A DNA stretch of 14,530 nt from Syntrophomonas sp. UBA4911 (GTDB lineage Bacteria > Bacillota > Syntrophomonadia > Syntrophomonadales > Syntrophomonadaceae), in assembly GCA_002398105.1 (NCBI GenBank), contig DHCD01000110.1:72605-87134 (forward strand). The letters are read 5' to 3'. Under the pieces are notes generated by a model that saw nothing but the letters and a program-made list of their open reading frames with translations, was not told where the DNA came from and made no database searches. Below, piece after piece: positions 6,481 through 14,420 of the stretch. Made by a program: the position numbers and the translations under genes. Each line of letters opens with the position of its first letter. Position 1 is the first letter of the stretch.

Positions 6481-7128
6481 ATGAAATGTATTATTATGGC
6501 TAATGGTGATTATGGCGATATCCGAAATTACCGGCGGCTACTGGATGAAGCGGACACTATCCTGTGTGCTGACGGGGGAGCGAACTATGCCCATGAGATG
6601 GGGGTGTTACCTGCCCACATAGTAGGAGATATGGATTCCATAAGACCACAGGTGAAAGCATACTATGAGGAGCAAAAAGTACCCTTTAAAAAATATCCGC
6701 AACGTAAAGACTTTACTGACACCCAGCTTATCCTGGAACTGGCTGAAGAACTGGGGGCCAGCGAAATAATCTTTGTCGGGTCGCTGGGCAAAAGGCTGGA
6801 TCATACCCTCTCCAACCTTTATTGTGGAGCCGAGCTGGCTCTAAGGGGCAGGAAAGTATGGCATTACTCAGCCAACTGCTCAGCTTATCTGGTCAGCCGG
6901 GAATGCATAGTCCATGGAAAAATCGGAGATAAAGTATCCGTACTGGCTTTAAGTGACAAGGCCCGGGGGGTATATGAACAAGGTTTTGAATACCCTTTGG
7001 AGAATGTTATCCTGGAAAAATGGAATCCCTATGCCATATCAAATGTGCTGAAGGAAGAGAAGGGTATCGTCAGAGTACAAGAGGGCCTTTTATTAGTGCT
7101 TCATTACCACGGTAAGAGTTCGCTCTAA
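6481..7128 (+). CDS. thiN: Thiamine pyrophosphokinase
   Basis: A 215-residue protein, close to the 214 residues I recall for Bacillus subtilis ThiN (YloS). It transfers pyrophosphate from ATP to thiamine, making thiamine diphosphate directly in a salvage route. Motifs seen: DGGANYAHEMG (31-41), GDMDSI (49-54), RKDFTDTQLIL (75-85) and GSLGKRLDHTLSNL (100-113), which form the ATP- and thiamine-binding face between subunits. A TTG in frame at 6475 is possible, but ATG 6481 sits 7 bases after AGGTGA (6468-6473), so I prefer it. No thi-box (TPP) riboswitch was seen upstream, so control by thiamine is not evident. The cdaA start is 107 bases downstream, with only a weak hairpin/T-run (7139-7160) between. 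Confidence 0.93.
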   Translation: MKCIIMANGDYGDIRNYRRLLDEADTILCADGGANYAHEMGVLPAHIVGDMDSIRPQVKAYYEEQKVPFKKYPQRKDFTDTQLILELAEELGASEIIFVGSLGKRLDHTLSNLYCGAELALRGRKVWHYSANCSAYLVSRECIVHGKIGDKVSVLALSDKARGVYEQGFEYPLENVILEKWNPYAISNVLKEEKGIVRVQEGLLLVLHYHGKSSL

Positions 7129-7138
7129 TCTTAAGTTG

Positions 7139-7160
7139 AAGCCATAAAAGCTTATTTTTT
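7139..7160 (+). terminator. Very weak candidate terminator between thiN and cdaA
   Basis: AAGC (7139-7142) can pair with GCTT (7150-7153) across a 7-base loop, followed by A and six T. A four-pair stem is marginal; partial read-through from thiN into the c-di-AMP/glm cluster is likely. Confidence 0.25.
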
Positions 7161-7235
7161 ACAATCTATGGGGATAAGCACAATATTACTAAACAATTGT
7201 TTGATATCAGACTGCACTGCGGGAGGATAGACAGC

Positions 7236-8063
7236 TTGGATTTTTCGTTCTTATCGGGCGTTTTTGCCAGCCCCTGGGACATTATACGCAGTTTAATAGA
7301 TATAGGAATAGTGGCTTATGTATTTTACCGCTTACTGGGTTTGATCAGAGGAACCCGGGCGGAACAGCTTCTTAAAGGCCTGGTCTTATTGTTGGTCTTT
7401 ACCGTTATAGCCAGCTACCTTGAGTTGGATATGGTCAACTGGCTGGTGGAGAAACTGTGGATTCTTTTTGCTATCACCGTTCCCATCGTTTTTCAACCTG
7501 AAATCAGGCGCTTTCTGGAGCAATTGGGGCGCGGCAGCTTCTTTACTTCCAGCCGCCACCTCTCCTTGATGGAAGAGTATGAAAATATTATCACCGAAGT
7601 CAGTGAATCGGCCCGTATACTATCGCGTAACCGGGTAGGAGCGCTGATAGTGCTGACCCGGGAAACGGGTATTGCTGAATACCTGGATAGTGGTGTTAAA
7701 ATGGATGCCCTGGTATCATCCGGGTTGCTGATAAATATTTTTGTTCCCAATACTCCCCTGCATGACGGGGCGGTAGTTATCAGCGGGGGGCGGATAGACC
7801 GGGCGGCATGTTTTCTGCCCTTAACTAATAACCCGGCTTTGGACAAGGAACTGGGCACCCGCCACCGTGCTGCCCTGGGCATAAGTGAGGTATCAGACGC
7901 TTTAGTGGTTATTGTCTCCGAGGAGACCGGTACCATTTCCGTGGCCCGGGAAGGGCAGCTTCAGCGCTATCTGGATGAGGACAGTCTCAAAGAATTACTG
8001 GCGCAGGAATTGCTGATCAGCAGCCGGTCAACTGAATCCCTGTTCAGGAGGTGGTCCCAGTGA
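7236..8063 (+). CDS. cdaA: Diadenylate cyclase CdaA
   Basis: A 275-residue membrane-anchored enzyme, close to the usual 273 residues. It condenses two ATP into cyclic di-AMP, which controls potassium and osmolyte uptake and cell-wall homeostasis. Three N-terminal membrane helices (about 14-36, 43-62, 68-88) precede the DAC domain (about 100-260). The catalytic motifs are intact: LHDGAVV with DGA at 177-179, and GTRHRAALG with RHR at 209-211. A longer TTG start at 7197 is possible, but TTG 7236 follows GGGAGGA (7221-7227) by 8 bases and gives the family's normal N-terminus. The stop overlaps the cdaR start (GTGA), indicating translational coupling. Confidence 0.93.
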   Translation: MDFSFLSGVFASPWDIIRSLIDIGIVAYVFYRLLGLIRGTRAEQLLKGLVLLLVFTVIASYLELDMVNWLVEKLWILFAITVPIVFQPEIRRFLEQLGRGSFFTSSRHLSLMEEYENIITEVSESARILSRNRVGALIVLTRETGIAEYLDSGVKMDALVSSGLLINIFVPNTPLHDGAVVISGGRIDRAACFLPLTNNPALDKELGTRHRAALGISEVSDALVVIVSEETGTISVAREGQLQRYLDEDSLKELLAQELLISSRSTESLFRRWSQ

Positions 8064-9040
8064 AAGCCGCCCATCCAAACAAAAAAAGCACCATCGGACT
8101 TAAACTGATATCAGTAATCATGGCGCTCTTGCTCTGGATCTATATAGGCAACCAGGGTGGGAACACGCCCCGTCAGGATACGGTGCAAGCTGATCTGCAG
8201 TACATCCATCTGGAAGACGGCCTCAGTGTAAAACAGGCTCCGTCGAAGGTAAGCGTAACCATGTGGGGTAACTACAGAGGAAGCAACAATATTACGGCCT
8301 ATGTGGACTTAAGCGGATTGGAAGCCGGTACTCATGTGGTGCCGGTCAACCTGGAACCGGTTGCAGGAGCCATGTTTACCCGGGTAAATCCTAAAGAAGT
8401 AGAAGTGGTTCTGACCCGGCTGCAGCAACGTGAATTCAGGGTGGAATACCAGGTGACTAATGAACCGCCCGCCGGTTATGAGTTGCTGGACCTGGCAATA
8501 ACGCCTGACAAATGTATCGTAAGCGGGGAAGATAATATTCTAAGCCAGGTGAGCCGGGTGATTTGTCAGGTCAACCTGGCTAACAGCACTGGGGTTGACT
8601 CCTTGCGGCTCCGTCTCCAGGCTCGTGATGCCAGAGGCAATGCAATCAATGAGGGACTTCGCATAGTCCCGGAAACAGTTATAGTTCATGCTGCTGTCAA
8701 TCAGAAAATGATCAGTAAAGAATTGCTGATTAAACCGCAGTTTAAGGGCAGTGTAGCTGAAGGCTACCGAATAAAGGCAGTAACTATCGAACCAAGTGAA
8801 ATCAGCATAATAAGCAAACAGGAATTACCGGCGGAGCAGAGCGAAATCCTTACCGCTGAGATAGACCTGGCAGGTAAAAAGCAGTCCTTCAGCCAGGAAG
8901 CGGCCTTGCAGATCCCGGCAGGAGCGAAGGCATATCCGGCCCAGGTACTGGTTGAAATCAGTATAGAAAAAATACCGGCAGAAGAGAGCGATCAAAATGA
9001 AGATTCGCGTGCGCGACATCAGACTACCCCTGGAACATAA
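8060..9040 (+). CDS. cdaR: YbbR-domain regulator of CdaA (CdaR)
   Basis: A 326-residue protein with one N-terminal membrane helix (about 16-32, LKLISVIMALLLWIYIG) and a long extracytoplasmic part containing three or so YbbR repeats (about 38-113, 120-200, 205-300). YbbR proteins bind CdaA and modulate its cyclase activity from the outside. The GTG at 8060 is 8 bases after AGGAGG (8046-8051) and overlaps the cdaA stop by four bases; another in-frame GTG at 8051 lies inside that ribosome binding site and is unlikely. The last 14 codons overlap the next gene. The C-terminal tail (PAEESDQNEDSRARHQTTPGT) is polar and low in structure, consistent with coding constraint coming mainly from the overlapping gene. 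Confidence 0.9.
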   Translation: MKAAHPNKKSTIGLKLISVIMALLLWIYIGNQGGNTPRQDTVQADLQYIHLEDGLSVKQAPSKVSVTMWGNYRGSNNITAYVDLSGLEAGTHVVPVNLEPVAGAMFTRVNPKEVEVVLTRLQQREFRVEYQVTNEPPAGYELLDLAITPDKCIVSGEDNILSQVSRVICQVNLANSTGVDSLRLRLQARDARGNAINEGLRIVPETVIVHAAVNQKMISKELLIKPQFKGSVAEGYRIKAVTIEPSEISIISKQELPAEQSEILTAEIDLAGKKQSFSQEAALQIPAGAKAYPAQVLVEISIEKIPAEESDQNEDSRARHQTTPGT

Positions 9041-10649
9041 TGATGATGAACTTTGCCGGGCTGCAGCCCGCAGCTTAGGTATTGCGGCAGGAGATATAGC
9101 CAACTTCAGTCTGGCACGCAAGGCAGTAGACGCCCGGCATCAGACGGTATATTTCAGCTATACTCTGGATTTGGAATTAAAGCCGGAAGCAGAAATAGGG
9201 GCCGACATCCTGGCATCCCCAACTACCAAACTCTTGGAAGCCGCAGAGAACGAGCCGCCTCTACCTGGTAACACCAACCTGCCTCATGCACCGCTCATAG
9301 TGGGGTCTGGCCCGGCCGGGCTCTTTTGTGCCCTGTACCTGGCTCGCAGCGGCCATAAACCGGTGGTTATCGAAAGAGGACCGGATATGGACCGCCGGGT
9401 AAAGGCGGTAGACCTTTTCTGGGGTAAAGGCGTGCTTGACCCGGAAGCCAATGCCCAATTTGGCGAAGGAGGAGCAGGGACCTTTTCTGACGGTAAGCTG
9501 ACTACCCGGATTGATGATGCCCGCATTGCTTATGTCCTGCAGACCTTCGTAGACTATGGGGCTGATAAAGAGATTCTTTACTTGAAGAAGCCTCATATAG
9601 GAACTGATGTCATTCGGCAGGTAGTAAAAAAGATACGGCAGGCTATAATAGCTATGGGTGGCGAATTCTATTTTGATGCCTGTATGACAGACATAAATAT
9701 TAACCAAAGACGTCTGCAAAGCATAGTAATAAATAACGAGCTGGAGATTCCGGTTTCGGTACTGGTTCTGGCAATAGGCAACAGTGCCCGTGACGTATAC
9801 CGCTTATTGCTGCAAAAAGAAATAAATATGGCTCCGAAAGCCTTTGCCCTGGGGCTCAGAGTGGAGCACCCGCAGGAATTGATCGACCGTCTTCAATATG
9901 GCAGCTATGCCGGTCACCCCTGTCTGGGAGCGGCTGATTACCATTTAACTTATCAAGACCGGATCAGCGGCAGGGCTATGTATACCTTTTGCATGTGCCC
10001 GGGAGGCTGCGTAATAGGTGCAGCCTCGGCAGAAGGTCAGCTGGTCGCCAATGGCATGAGCTATTTTGCCCGGGATACCGGGATAGCCAATAGTGCTTTG
10101 GTAGTAACGGTCGGCCCGGATGACTGGGGCAACAGCATTCTGGGAGGCATGCAGCTGCAGGAGAGACTGGAAAACAGGGCGTTTATCCTGGGGGGAAGGG
10201 GCTATCGGGCTCCGGCCCAGTATCTAACTGAATTTCTGGAGGAGGAACCGGCTACTTCTCTGAGAAAATCACTGGCTACCTTTAGTCCGGGGGTAACCCC
10301 GGCTCAATTGGGAGAATTGCTGCCCCGGGAGATAAGCCAGGTATTCAGGCGGGGCATTCGTTACTGGGAAAGAAGAATGAAAGGCTTTATAGACCGGAGA
10401 GCGGTTCTCACCGGAATAGAGACCAGAACTTCGGCGCCTCTGCGAATAGTAAGAGATGAAAACCTTTGCTCCACCAATGCGGCCAACATCTATCCCTGTG
10501 GTGAAGGTGCGGGCTATGCGGGCGGTATAATGAGTTCGGCGGTAGATGGCTTAAAAGTGGCAGAAAAAATAATTGCTGTCTACAAACAACCGAACGAAAA
10601 AATTGCCATAAGCGGTTCCGGGATTACCAATGCCCGGAATCTCAAATAA
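8997..10649 (+). CDS. FAD-dependent dehydrogenase (COG2509-type)
   Basis: A 550-residue flavoprotein of the uncharacterised FAD-dependent dehydrogenase family (COG2509). After an approximately 90-residue N-terminal domain (MKIRVRDIRLPLEH start, typical of the family), a Rossmann dinucleotide fold begins with PLIVGSGPAGLFCALYLARSG (99-119). Glu126 follows, expected to bind the adenosine ribose. The family segment NAQFGEGGAGTFSDGKLTTR lies at 152-171. Near the C-terminus GEGAGYAGGIMSSAVDGLKVA closes the FAD site. The substrate and acceptor are unknown. The start overlaps cdaR by 44 bases; no strong ribosome binding site is visible (only GAAGAGAG, 8981-8988), but the N-terminal sequence supports this ATG. 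It sits inside the cdaA-cdaR-glmM-glmS run; any role in envelope precursor synthesis is only a guess from position. Confidence 0.85.
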   Translation: MKIRVRDIRLPLEHNDDELCRAAARSLGIAAGDIANFSLARKAVDARHQTVYFSYTLDLELKPEAEIGADILASPTTKLLEAAENEPPLPGNTNLPHAPLIVGSGPAGLFCALYLARSGHKPVVIERGPDMDRRVKAVDLFWGKGVLDPEANAQFGEGGAGTFSDGKLTTRIDDARIAYVLQTFVDYGADKEILYLKKPHIGTDVIRQVVKKIRQAIIAMGGEFYFDACMTDININQRRLQSIVINNELEIPVSVLVLAIGNSARDVYRLLLQKEINMAPKAFALGLRVEHPQELIDRLQYGSYAGHPCLGAADYHLTYQDRISGRAMYTFCMCPGGCVIGAASAEGQLVANGMSYFARDTGIANSALVVTVGPDDWGNSILGGMQLQERLENRAFILGGRGYRAPAQYLTEFLEEEPATSLRKSLATFSPGVTPAQLGELLPREISQVFRRGIRYWERRMKGFIDRRAVLTGIETRTSAPLRIVRDENLCSTNAANIYPCGEGAGYAGGIMSSAVDGLKVAEKIIAVYKQPNEKIAISGSGITNARNLK

Positions 10650-10766
10650 TCAAGCAATTTATACCCTGGAGTTGTATCTGCCGATAGATGAGAAAGGAAT
10701 GAGCTGCGATATATAAAAATATTGCCATTAGTGTAAAATTAAAGCTTGATCTGGAGGGAGAATACG

Positions 10767-12119
10767 GTGGGAATTCTATTTGGAACTGATGGAGTGAGGG
10801 GAATAGCTAATGTTGAGCTGACACCCGAAATGGCATTTGACCTGGGACGGGCTGGAAGTTATGCCCTGGCTAAACAAGAAGCCGGAGCCCGCCCACGGAT
10901 ACTGGTGGGGAAAGATACCCGCATATCCGGCGATATGCTGGAAGCCGCTCTGCAAGCCGGCATATGCTCTACCGGAGCGGATGTTCTCAAGGTAGGTATG
11001 ATACCTACTCCGGCCATAGCTTATCTCACCCGCTATTATCAGGCATCTTGCGGTGTGGTAATATCCGCGTCCCATAATCCGGTAGCTGATAACGGTATTA
11101 AATTTTTTGGCCCCAGTGGTTATAAGCTGCCGGATGAAGTGGAAGCGGATATTGAGCAGCTGGTGCTGAACGGAACCAGGGAGCTTACCCGTCCCCGGGG
11201 TACCGATGTGGGGCGGGCTTATGAGGTGAAGGAAGCTGAAAATAACTATCTCAGATACCTTATGGACTGCTACAGTTTTAATGAAGATCTCTATGGCCTG
11301 CGGGTAGTTATGGACTGCGCCAACGGAGCTGCATATAATGTAGGGCCGGAACTGTGGCGCCGCCTGGGAGCGCGGGTTATTGCCATAAATGATAAGCCTA
11401 ATGGCGTAAATATCAATGAACGCTGTGGCTCTACCCATACGGATACCCTGCGTAAAGAAGTGATTGAACACCAGGCCGACCTGGGTGTAGCTTATGATGG
11501 TGATGCTGACCGCTGTATTATCGTGGATGAGCGCGGCAATGAACTTGATGGCGATTATATCATGCTTATCTGCGCCCTGGATGCGTATCGTCAGGGTAAA
11601 CTTGATCCCCCCAGTATTGTTGCTACCGTCATGAGCAATATCGGCCTGGAAATAGCGCTGAGACGGGAAAATATCAAAATTGAAAGCTGCAAGGTGGGGG
11701 ACCGCTATGTGCTGGAAAAAATGCAGGAAACCGGCTCACTGCTAGGGGGAGAACAATCCGGTCATATAATCTTTTCCCGCTATGCCACTACCGGAGATGG
11801 TCTCCTGACCTCCATTAAAGTGGCGGAAGTGCTCAGGCGCAACCGCATAAACCTGTCCGAATTGGTACGGGAAATGGAAAAATTGCCCCAGTTGCTGGTT
11901 AATGTAAGCCTGGAGAATAAAGATGAGATTCTGGGTCATGAATTGGTGGTTGCTGCCCTTAAAGAGGCGGAACAACGTCTGGGTGAATGGGGTAAACTGG
12001 TAGTAAGGCCCTCCGGTACTGAACCATTGGTCAGAATCATGGCTCAGGGCTCTGATCGTTACCTGCTGGAGGAAGTTATTGACAGCATCAAGAAGGCAAT
12101 TGCAACTGCCCAGAATTGA
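10767..12119 (+). CDS. glmM: Phosphoglucosamine mutase GlmM
   Basis: A 450-residue enzyme of the alpha-D-phosphohexomutase family that interconverts glucosamine-6-phosphate and glucosamine-1-phosphate on the way to UDP-GlcNAc. Seen: N-terminal FGTDGVRGIAN (5-15); catalytic ISASHNP with phosphoserine Ser102 (99-105), the same number as in Escherichia coli GlmM; metal loop DGDADR (244-249); sugar-binding GEQSGH; and phosphate-binding RPSGTEPLVRI near the C-terminus. GTG 10767 follows GGAGGG (10753-10758) by 8 bases; the upstream TTG at 10746 has no such support. In other Firmicutes GlmM also binds and restrains CdaA, which fits the linkage here. The 117-base gap before it contains no promoter I can defend. 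Confidence 0.96.
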   Translation: MGILFGTDGVRGIANVELTPEMAFDLGRAGSYALAKQEAGARPRILVGKDTRISGDMLEAALQAGICSTGADVLKVGMIPTPAIAYLTRYYQASCGVVISASHNPVADNGIKFFGPSGYKLPDEVEADIEQLVLNGTRELTRPRGTDVGRAYEVKEAENNYLRYLMDCYSFNEDLYGLRVVMDCANGAAYNVGPELWRRLGARVIAINDKPNGVNINERCGSTHTDTLRKEVIEHQADLGVAYDGDADRCIIVDERGNELDGDYIMLICALDAYRQGKLDPPSIVATVMSNIGLEIALRRENIKIESCKVGDRYVLEKMQETGSLLGGEQSGHIIFSRYATTGDGLLTSIKVAEVLRRNRINLSELVREMEKLPQLLVNVSLENKDEILGHELVVAALKEAEQRLGEWGKLVVRPSGTEPLVRIMAQGSDRYLLEEVIDSIKKAIATAQN

Positions 12120-12146
12120 TAGTAAAATAGCGCATGTGCGTATAAA
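12116..12146 (+). promoter_or_regulatory. Possible promoter for the glmS leader
   Basis: TTGATA (12116-12121), overlapping the glmM stop, and TATAAA (12141-12146) are separated by 19 bases. That is longer than ideal, so the call is tentative. If real, glmS and its ribozyme could be transcribed separately from glmM. Confidence 0.25.
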
Positions 12147-12193
12147 GGTCAGGGGATTAACACTGAATCAAGGGTATGAAAGGAGGTGAATAT

Positions 12194-12394
12194 AGGACGG
12201 CATAACCAAAAAGGGAGGTGAAATCAGATAAAGCGGAACATTAAAGCGCCTGACCCGGTCGAACCGGGTGACGAGGAGGGGGTTAATCGAATCATCGGCG
12301 GGTTCCCCCCGGCTGCCACAGCCGTTAACGCAGTTAACAAAACCGGACAGCAATCTCCGGCACAAAAACTGCAGAGTGGGTAAAGGACGGCATA
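12194..12394 (+). repeat. 11-bp direct repeat flanking the glmS ribozyme
   Basis: AGGACGGCATA occurs at 12194-12204 and again at 12384-12394, one copy before and one just after the ribozyme. The interval also includes two near-identical GGAGGTGAA sites (12182-12190 and 12214-12222). The origin is unclear: a local duplication, a trace of insertion, or chance. Confidence 0.5.
12240..12388 (+). ncRNA. glmS ribozyme: glmS ribozyme (glucosamine-6-phosphate-activated, self-cleaving riboswitch)
   Basis: The sequence follows the known glmS ribozyme consensus closely. AGCGCC gives a predicted cleavage between A12245 and G12246. A hairpin ACCCGGT/ACCGGGT follows (12253-12259 with 12263-12269), then the conserved core GACGAGG (12271-12277 region) and AATCGAATCATCGGCGGGT (12285-12303 region). 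Next is the hairpin CGGCTG/CAGCCG (12310-12315 with 12319-12324), then an outer helix GCAGTT/AACTGC (12330-12335 with 12367-12372) enclosing CCGGA/TCCGG (12343-12347 with 12356-12360). Glucosamine-6-phosphate acts as the cofactor for cleavage; the cut downstream mRNA is then degraded in Bacillus, giving feedback control of GlmS. It lies in the 397-base gap between glmM and glmS, so cleavage would spare an upstream glmM message. Confidence 0.95.
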
Positions 12395-12400
12395 TGCAGT

Positions 12401-12461
12401 AGAAGGCAATTTATTCCTTCTTACGCCGCGCAGCGAACAACTCTTAAGGATAAGAGCTGCG
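12401..12461 (+). other. Hairpins between the ribozyme and the glmS start
   Basis: Two possible stem-loops lie in the stretch after the ribozyme: AGAAGG/CCTTCT (12401-12406 with 12416-12421), and CTCTTA-AGGA-TAAGAG (12441-12456), the latter extendable by CGCAG/CTGCG (12429-12433 with 12457-12461) on either side. There is no T-tract, so they are not terminators. They may shape the 5' end of the cleaved message. Their function is unknown. Confidence 0.4.
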
Positions 12462-12516
12462 TTAATCTCAGCTGATCGCGGAATCTGCATCTAATTTTAT
12501 AACCGGAGGTCAATTT

Positions 12517-14334
12517 ATGTGTGGAATTATGGGATATACCGGCAAGGGTAATGCTGCGCCGGTAATTATAGATGGACTGTCCAAACTTGAATACCGGGGT
12601 TACGACTCTGCCGGCATCGCTGTCTGCCAGGAAGGAAAGCTGAAAATAACCAAGAAAAAGGGGCGCCTGGCCGATATGGTAACAGCCCTGGGGGAACTGC
12701 CGGAAAGTTCTCTGGGAATCGGGCATACCCGTTGGGCTACTCATGGTATACCCAGCGACAACAATGCCCATCCCCATTGTGACTGCCAGGGCCGCATTGC
12801 TTTAGTTCATAACGGCATTATTGAAAACTATGCTAATCTGCGCAAAGACTTGATATTAGAAGGGCATGATTTCATTTCCGAAACCGATACCGAAGTGGTG
12901 GCCCATCTGGTGGAAAAATATTATAACGGCTCCCTGGAGCAAGCGGTGAGAAAGGCGGTGTCCTGCTTGCAGGGTTCTTTTGCCCTAGCCGTAATCAGCC
13001 GTGACGATCCCCATACCATCATTGCCGCCAAGAAAGACAGCCCTCTGATAGTAGGCCTGGGTGAAGGGGAGAACTACATCGCTTCCGACATTCCGGCTAT
13101 ACTGGGGCGTACCACCAGGGTATATATACTGGAAGACAATGAATTTGTGGTGGTAACTCCGGAGCAGGTGGCAGTCACCGACTTCAGCGGCGATCCGGTG
13201 AAGAAGAGCGTATTTAACGTGGACTGGGACCCGATAGCGGCAGAAAAGGGCGGCTATGAGCATTTTATGCTCAAAGAGATCCATGAACAGCCTGAGGCTA
13301 TCCGCAAAACCATGGCGGGGCAGATAAAAGACGGGCAGGTTGACTTTTCCGCTCTTGACTTTGACGAGGTTCTTAAAAAGACCGGAAAAATATTTATTGT
13401 GGCCTGTGGTACCGCCTATCACGCCGGTATGGTAGGGCGCCTGGCCATTGAAAAATTAGCCCGCATACCGGTAGAAACCGATATCGCCTCTGAATTCCGC
13501 TATCGGGACGTGCTCTGGCAGCCTGATGATCTAATGATAGTCATCAGCCAGTCGGGAGAAACTGCCGATACCCTGGCTGCACTTAGGGAAGCCAAGCGCA
13601 ACGGCATTAAAGTCCTGGCGGTGACTAATGTGGTGGGAAGCGCGGTAGCCCGTGAAGCCGACCGGGTCATATACACCCATGCCGGGCCTGAAATAGCTGT
13701 AGCTTCCACCAAGGCCTATTCTACCCAACTGGTGGTCATGTACCTGCTGGCTCTTTACCTGGGTGAAATCAGGCAGAGTTATGACCACGGAAAACTGACC
13801 GGCATGGTTCGGGATATGCTCTATATGGATACCATGGTGGAACAGGTACTGAAAGAGCAGGATAAGATCAAGGCTCTGGCGGAAAAGTACCGGAGCGTGC
13901 AGAGCACCTTCTTCCTGGGGCGGGGTATGGATTATGCCGTAGCCATGGAAGGCGCCTTGAAGCTTAAGGAAATATCCTATGTGCATGCCGAAGCCTACGC
14001 TGCCGGAGAACTCAAGCACGGCCCCCTGGCCTTGATTGACGAAGGCGTACCTGTTCTGGCCCTGATCAGCCAGGATAAACTGGTGGATAAAACCATGTCC
14101 AATATAAAAGAAGTAAAAGCGCGAGGGGCAGTGGTAGTAGCCATATGTAAGGAGAACCTGCAGGAAGATTGCCAGGAATGCGATGAACAGATCCTTCTGC
14201 CGCGGGTCAACCCTCTGCTGGCTCCTATAGTCGCTGTCGTCCCCCTGCAGATCTTCGCCTACTACATGGCCGTTTTCCGCGGCGCCGACGTCGATAAGCC
14301 CAGGAACCTGGCCAAGAGCGTAACGGTGGAGTAA
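12517..14334 (+). CDS. glmS: Glutamine--fructose-6-phosphate aminotransferase (isomerizing) GlmS
   Basis: A 605-residue cytoplasmic enzyme, close to the 609 of Escherichia coli GlmS. It converts fructose-6-phosphate and glutamine to glucosamine-6-phosphate and glutamate, the first committed step to amino sugars. The N-terminal glutaminase begins MCGIMGYTG, Cys2 being the nucleophile after Met removal, followed by HTRWATHG (70-77), HNGIIEN (98-104) and SETDTE (121-126). Two SIS sugar-isomerase domains follow (about 285-420 and 455-595), with CGTAYHAG, SQSGETADT and the canonical C-terminal end KPRNLAKSVTVE. The ATG follows GGAGGT (12505-12510) by 6 bases. It is controlled by the upstream ribozyme. 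No standard T-tract terminator was found after it; a long hairpin sits at 14382-14420. Confidence 0.97.
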   Translation: MCGIMGYTGKGNAAPVIIDGLSKLEYRGYDSAGIAVCQEGKLKITKKKGRLADMVTALGELPESSLGIGHTRWATHGIPSDNNAHPHCDCQGRIALVHNGIIENYANLRKDLILEGHDFISETDTEVVAHLVEKYYNGSLEQAVRKAVSCLQGSFALAVISRDDPHTIIAAKKDSPLIVGLGEGENYIASDIPAILGRTTRVYILEDNEFVVVTPEQVAVTDFSGDPVKKSVFNVDWDPIAAEKGGYEHFMLKEIHEQPEAIRKTMAGQIKDGQVDFSALDFDEVLKKTGKIFIVACGTAYHAGMVGRLAIEKLARIPVETDIASEFRYRDVLWQPDDLMIVISQSGETADTLAALREAKRNGIKVLAVTNVVGSAVAREADRVIYTHAGPEIAVASTKAYSTQLVVMYLLALYLGEIRQSYDHGKLTGMVRDMLYMDTMVEQVLKEQDKIKALAEKYRSVQSTFFLGRGMDYAVAMEGALKLKEISYVHAEAYAAGELKHGPLALIDEGVPVLALISQDKLVDKTMSNIKEVKARGAVVVAICKENLQEDCQECDEQILLPRVNPLLAPIVAVVPLQIFAYYMAVFRGADVDKPRNLAKSVTVE

Positions 14335-14381
14335 GAATGCTAATTATGGCCCTAACTCCTGTAAATTAATAAGTCGCTTTA

Positions 14382-14420
14382 TAACCCCTTCTTAAATTTG
14401 AATGATTTAGGAGGGGGTTA
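14382..14420. other. Long hairpin downstream of glmS
   Basis: TAACCCCTTCTTAAAT (14382-14397) and ATTTAGGAGGGGGTTA (14405-14420) form a 16-pair stem with two G-U wobbles (in plus-strand RNA) and a 7-base loop. Neither side carries a T-run, so it is not a textbook terminator. It may stabilise or end the glmS message, or be a small palindromic repeat. The remainder up to the window end (14421-14530) shows no gene that I can support. Confidence 0.5.

Noticed and set aside
12176..12205. Nine-codon frame ATG AAA GGA GGT in the glmS leader as a leader peptide
   Set aside because: Its only upstream purine run abuts the start with no spacing, and it has no codon bias related to amino sugars or attenuation.
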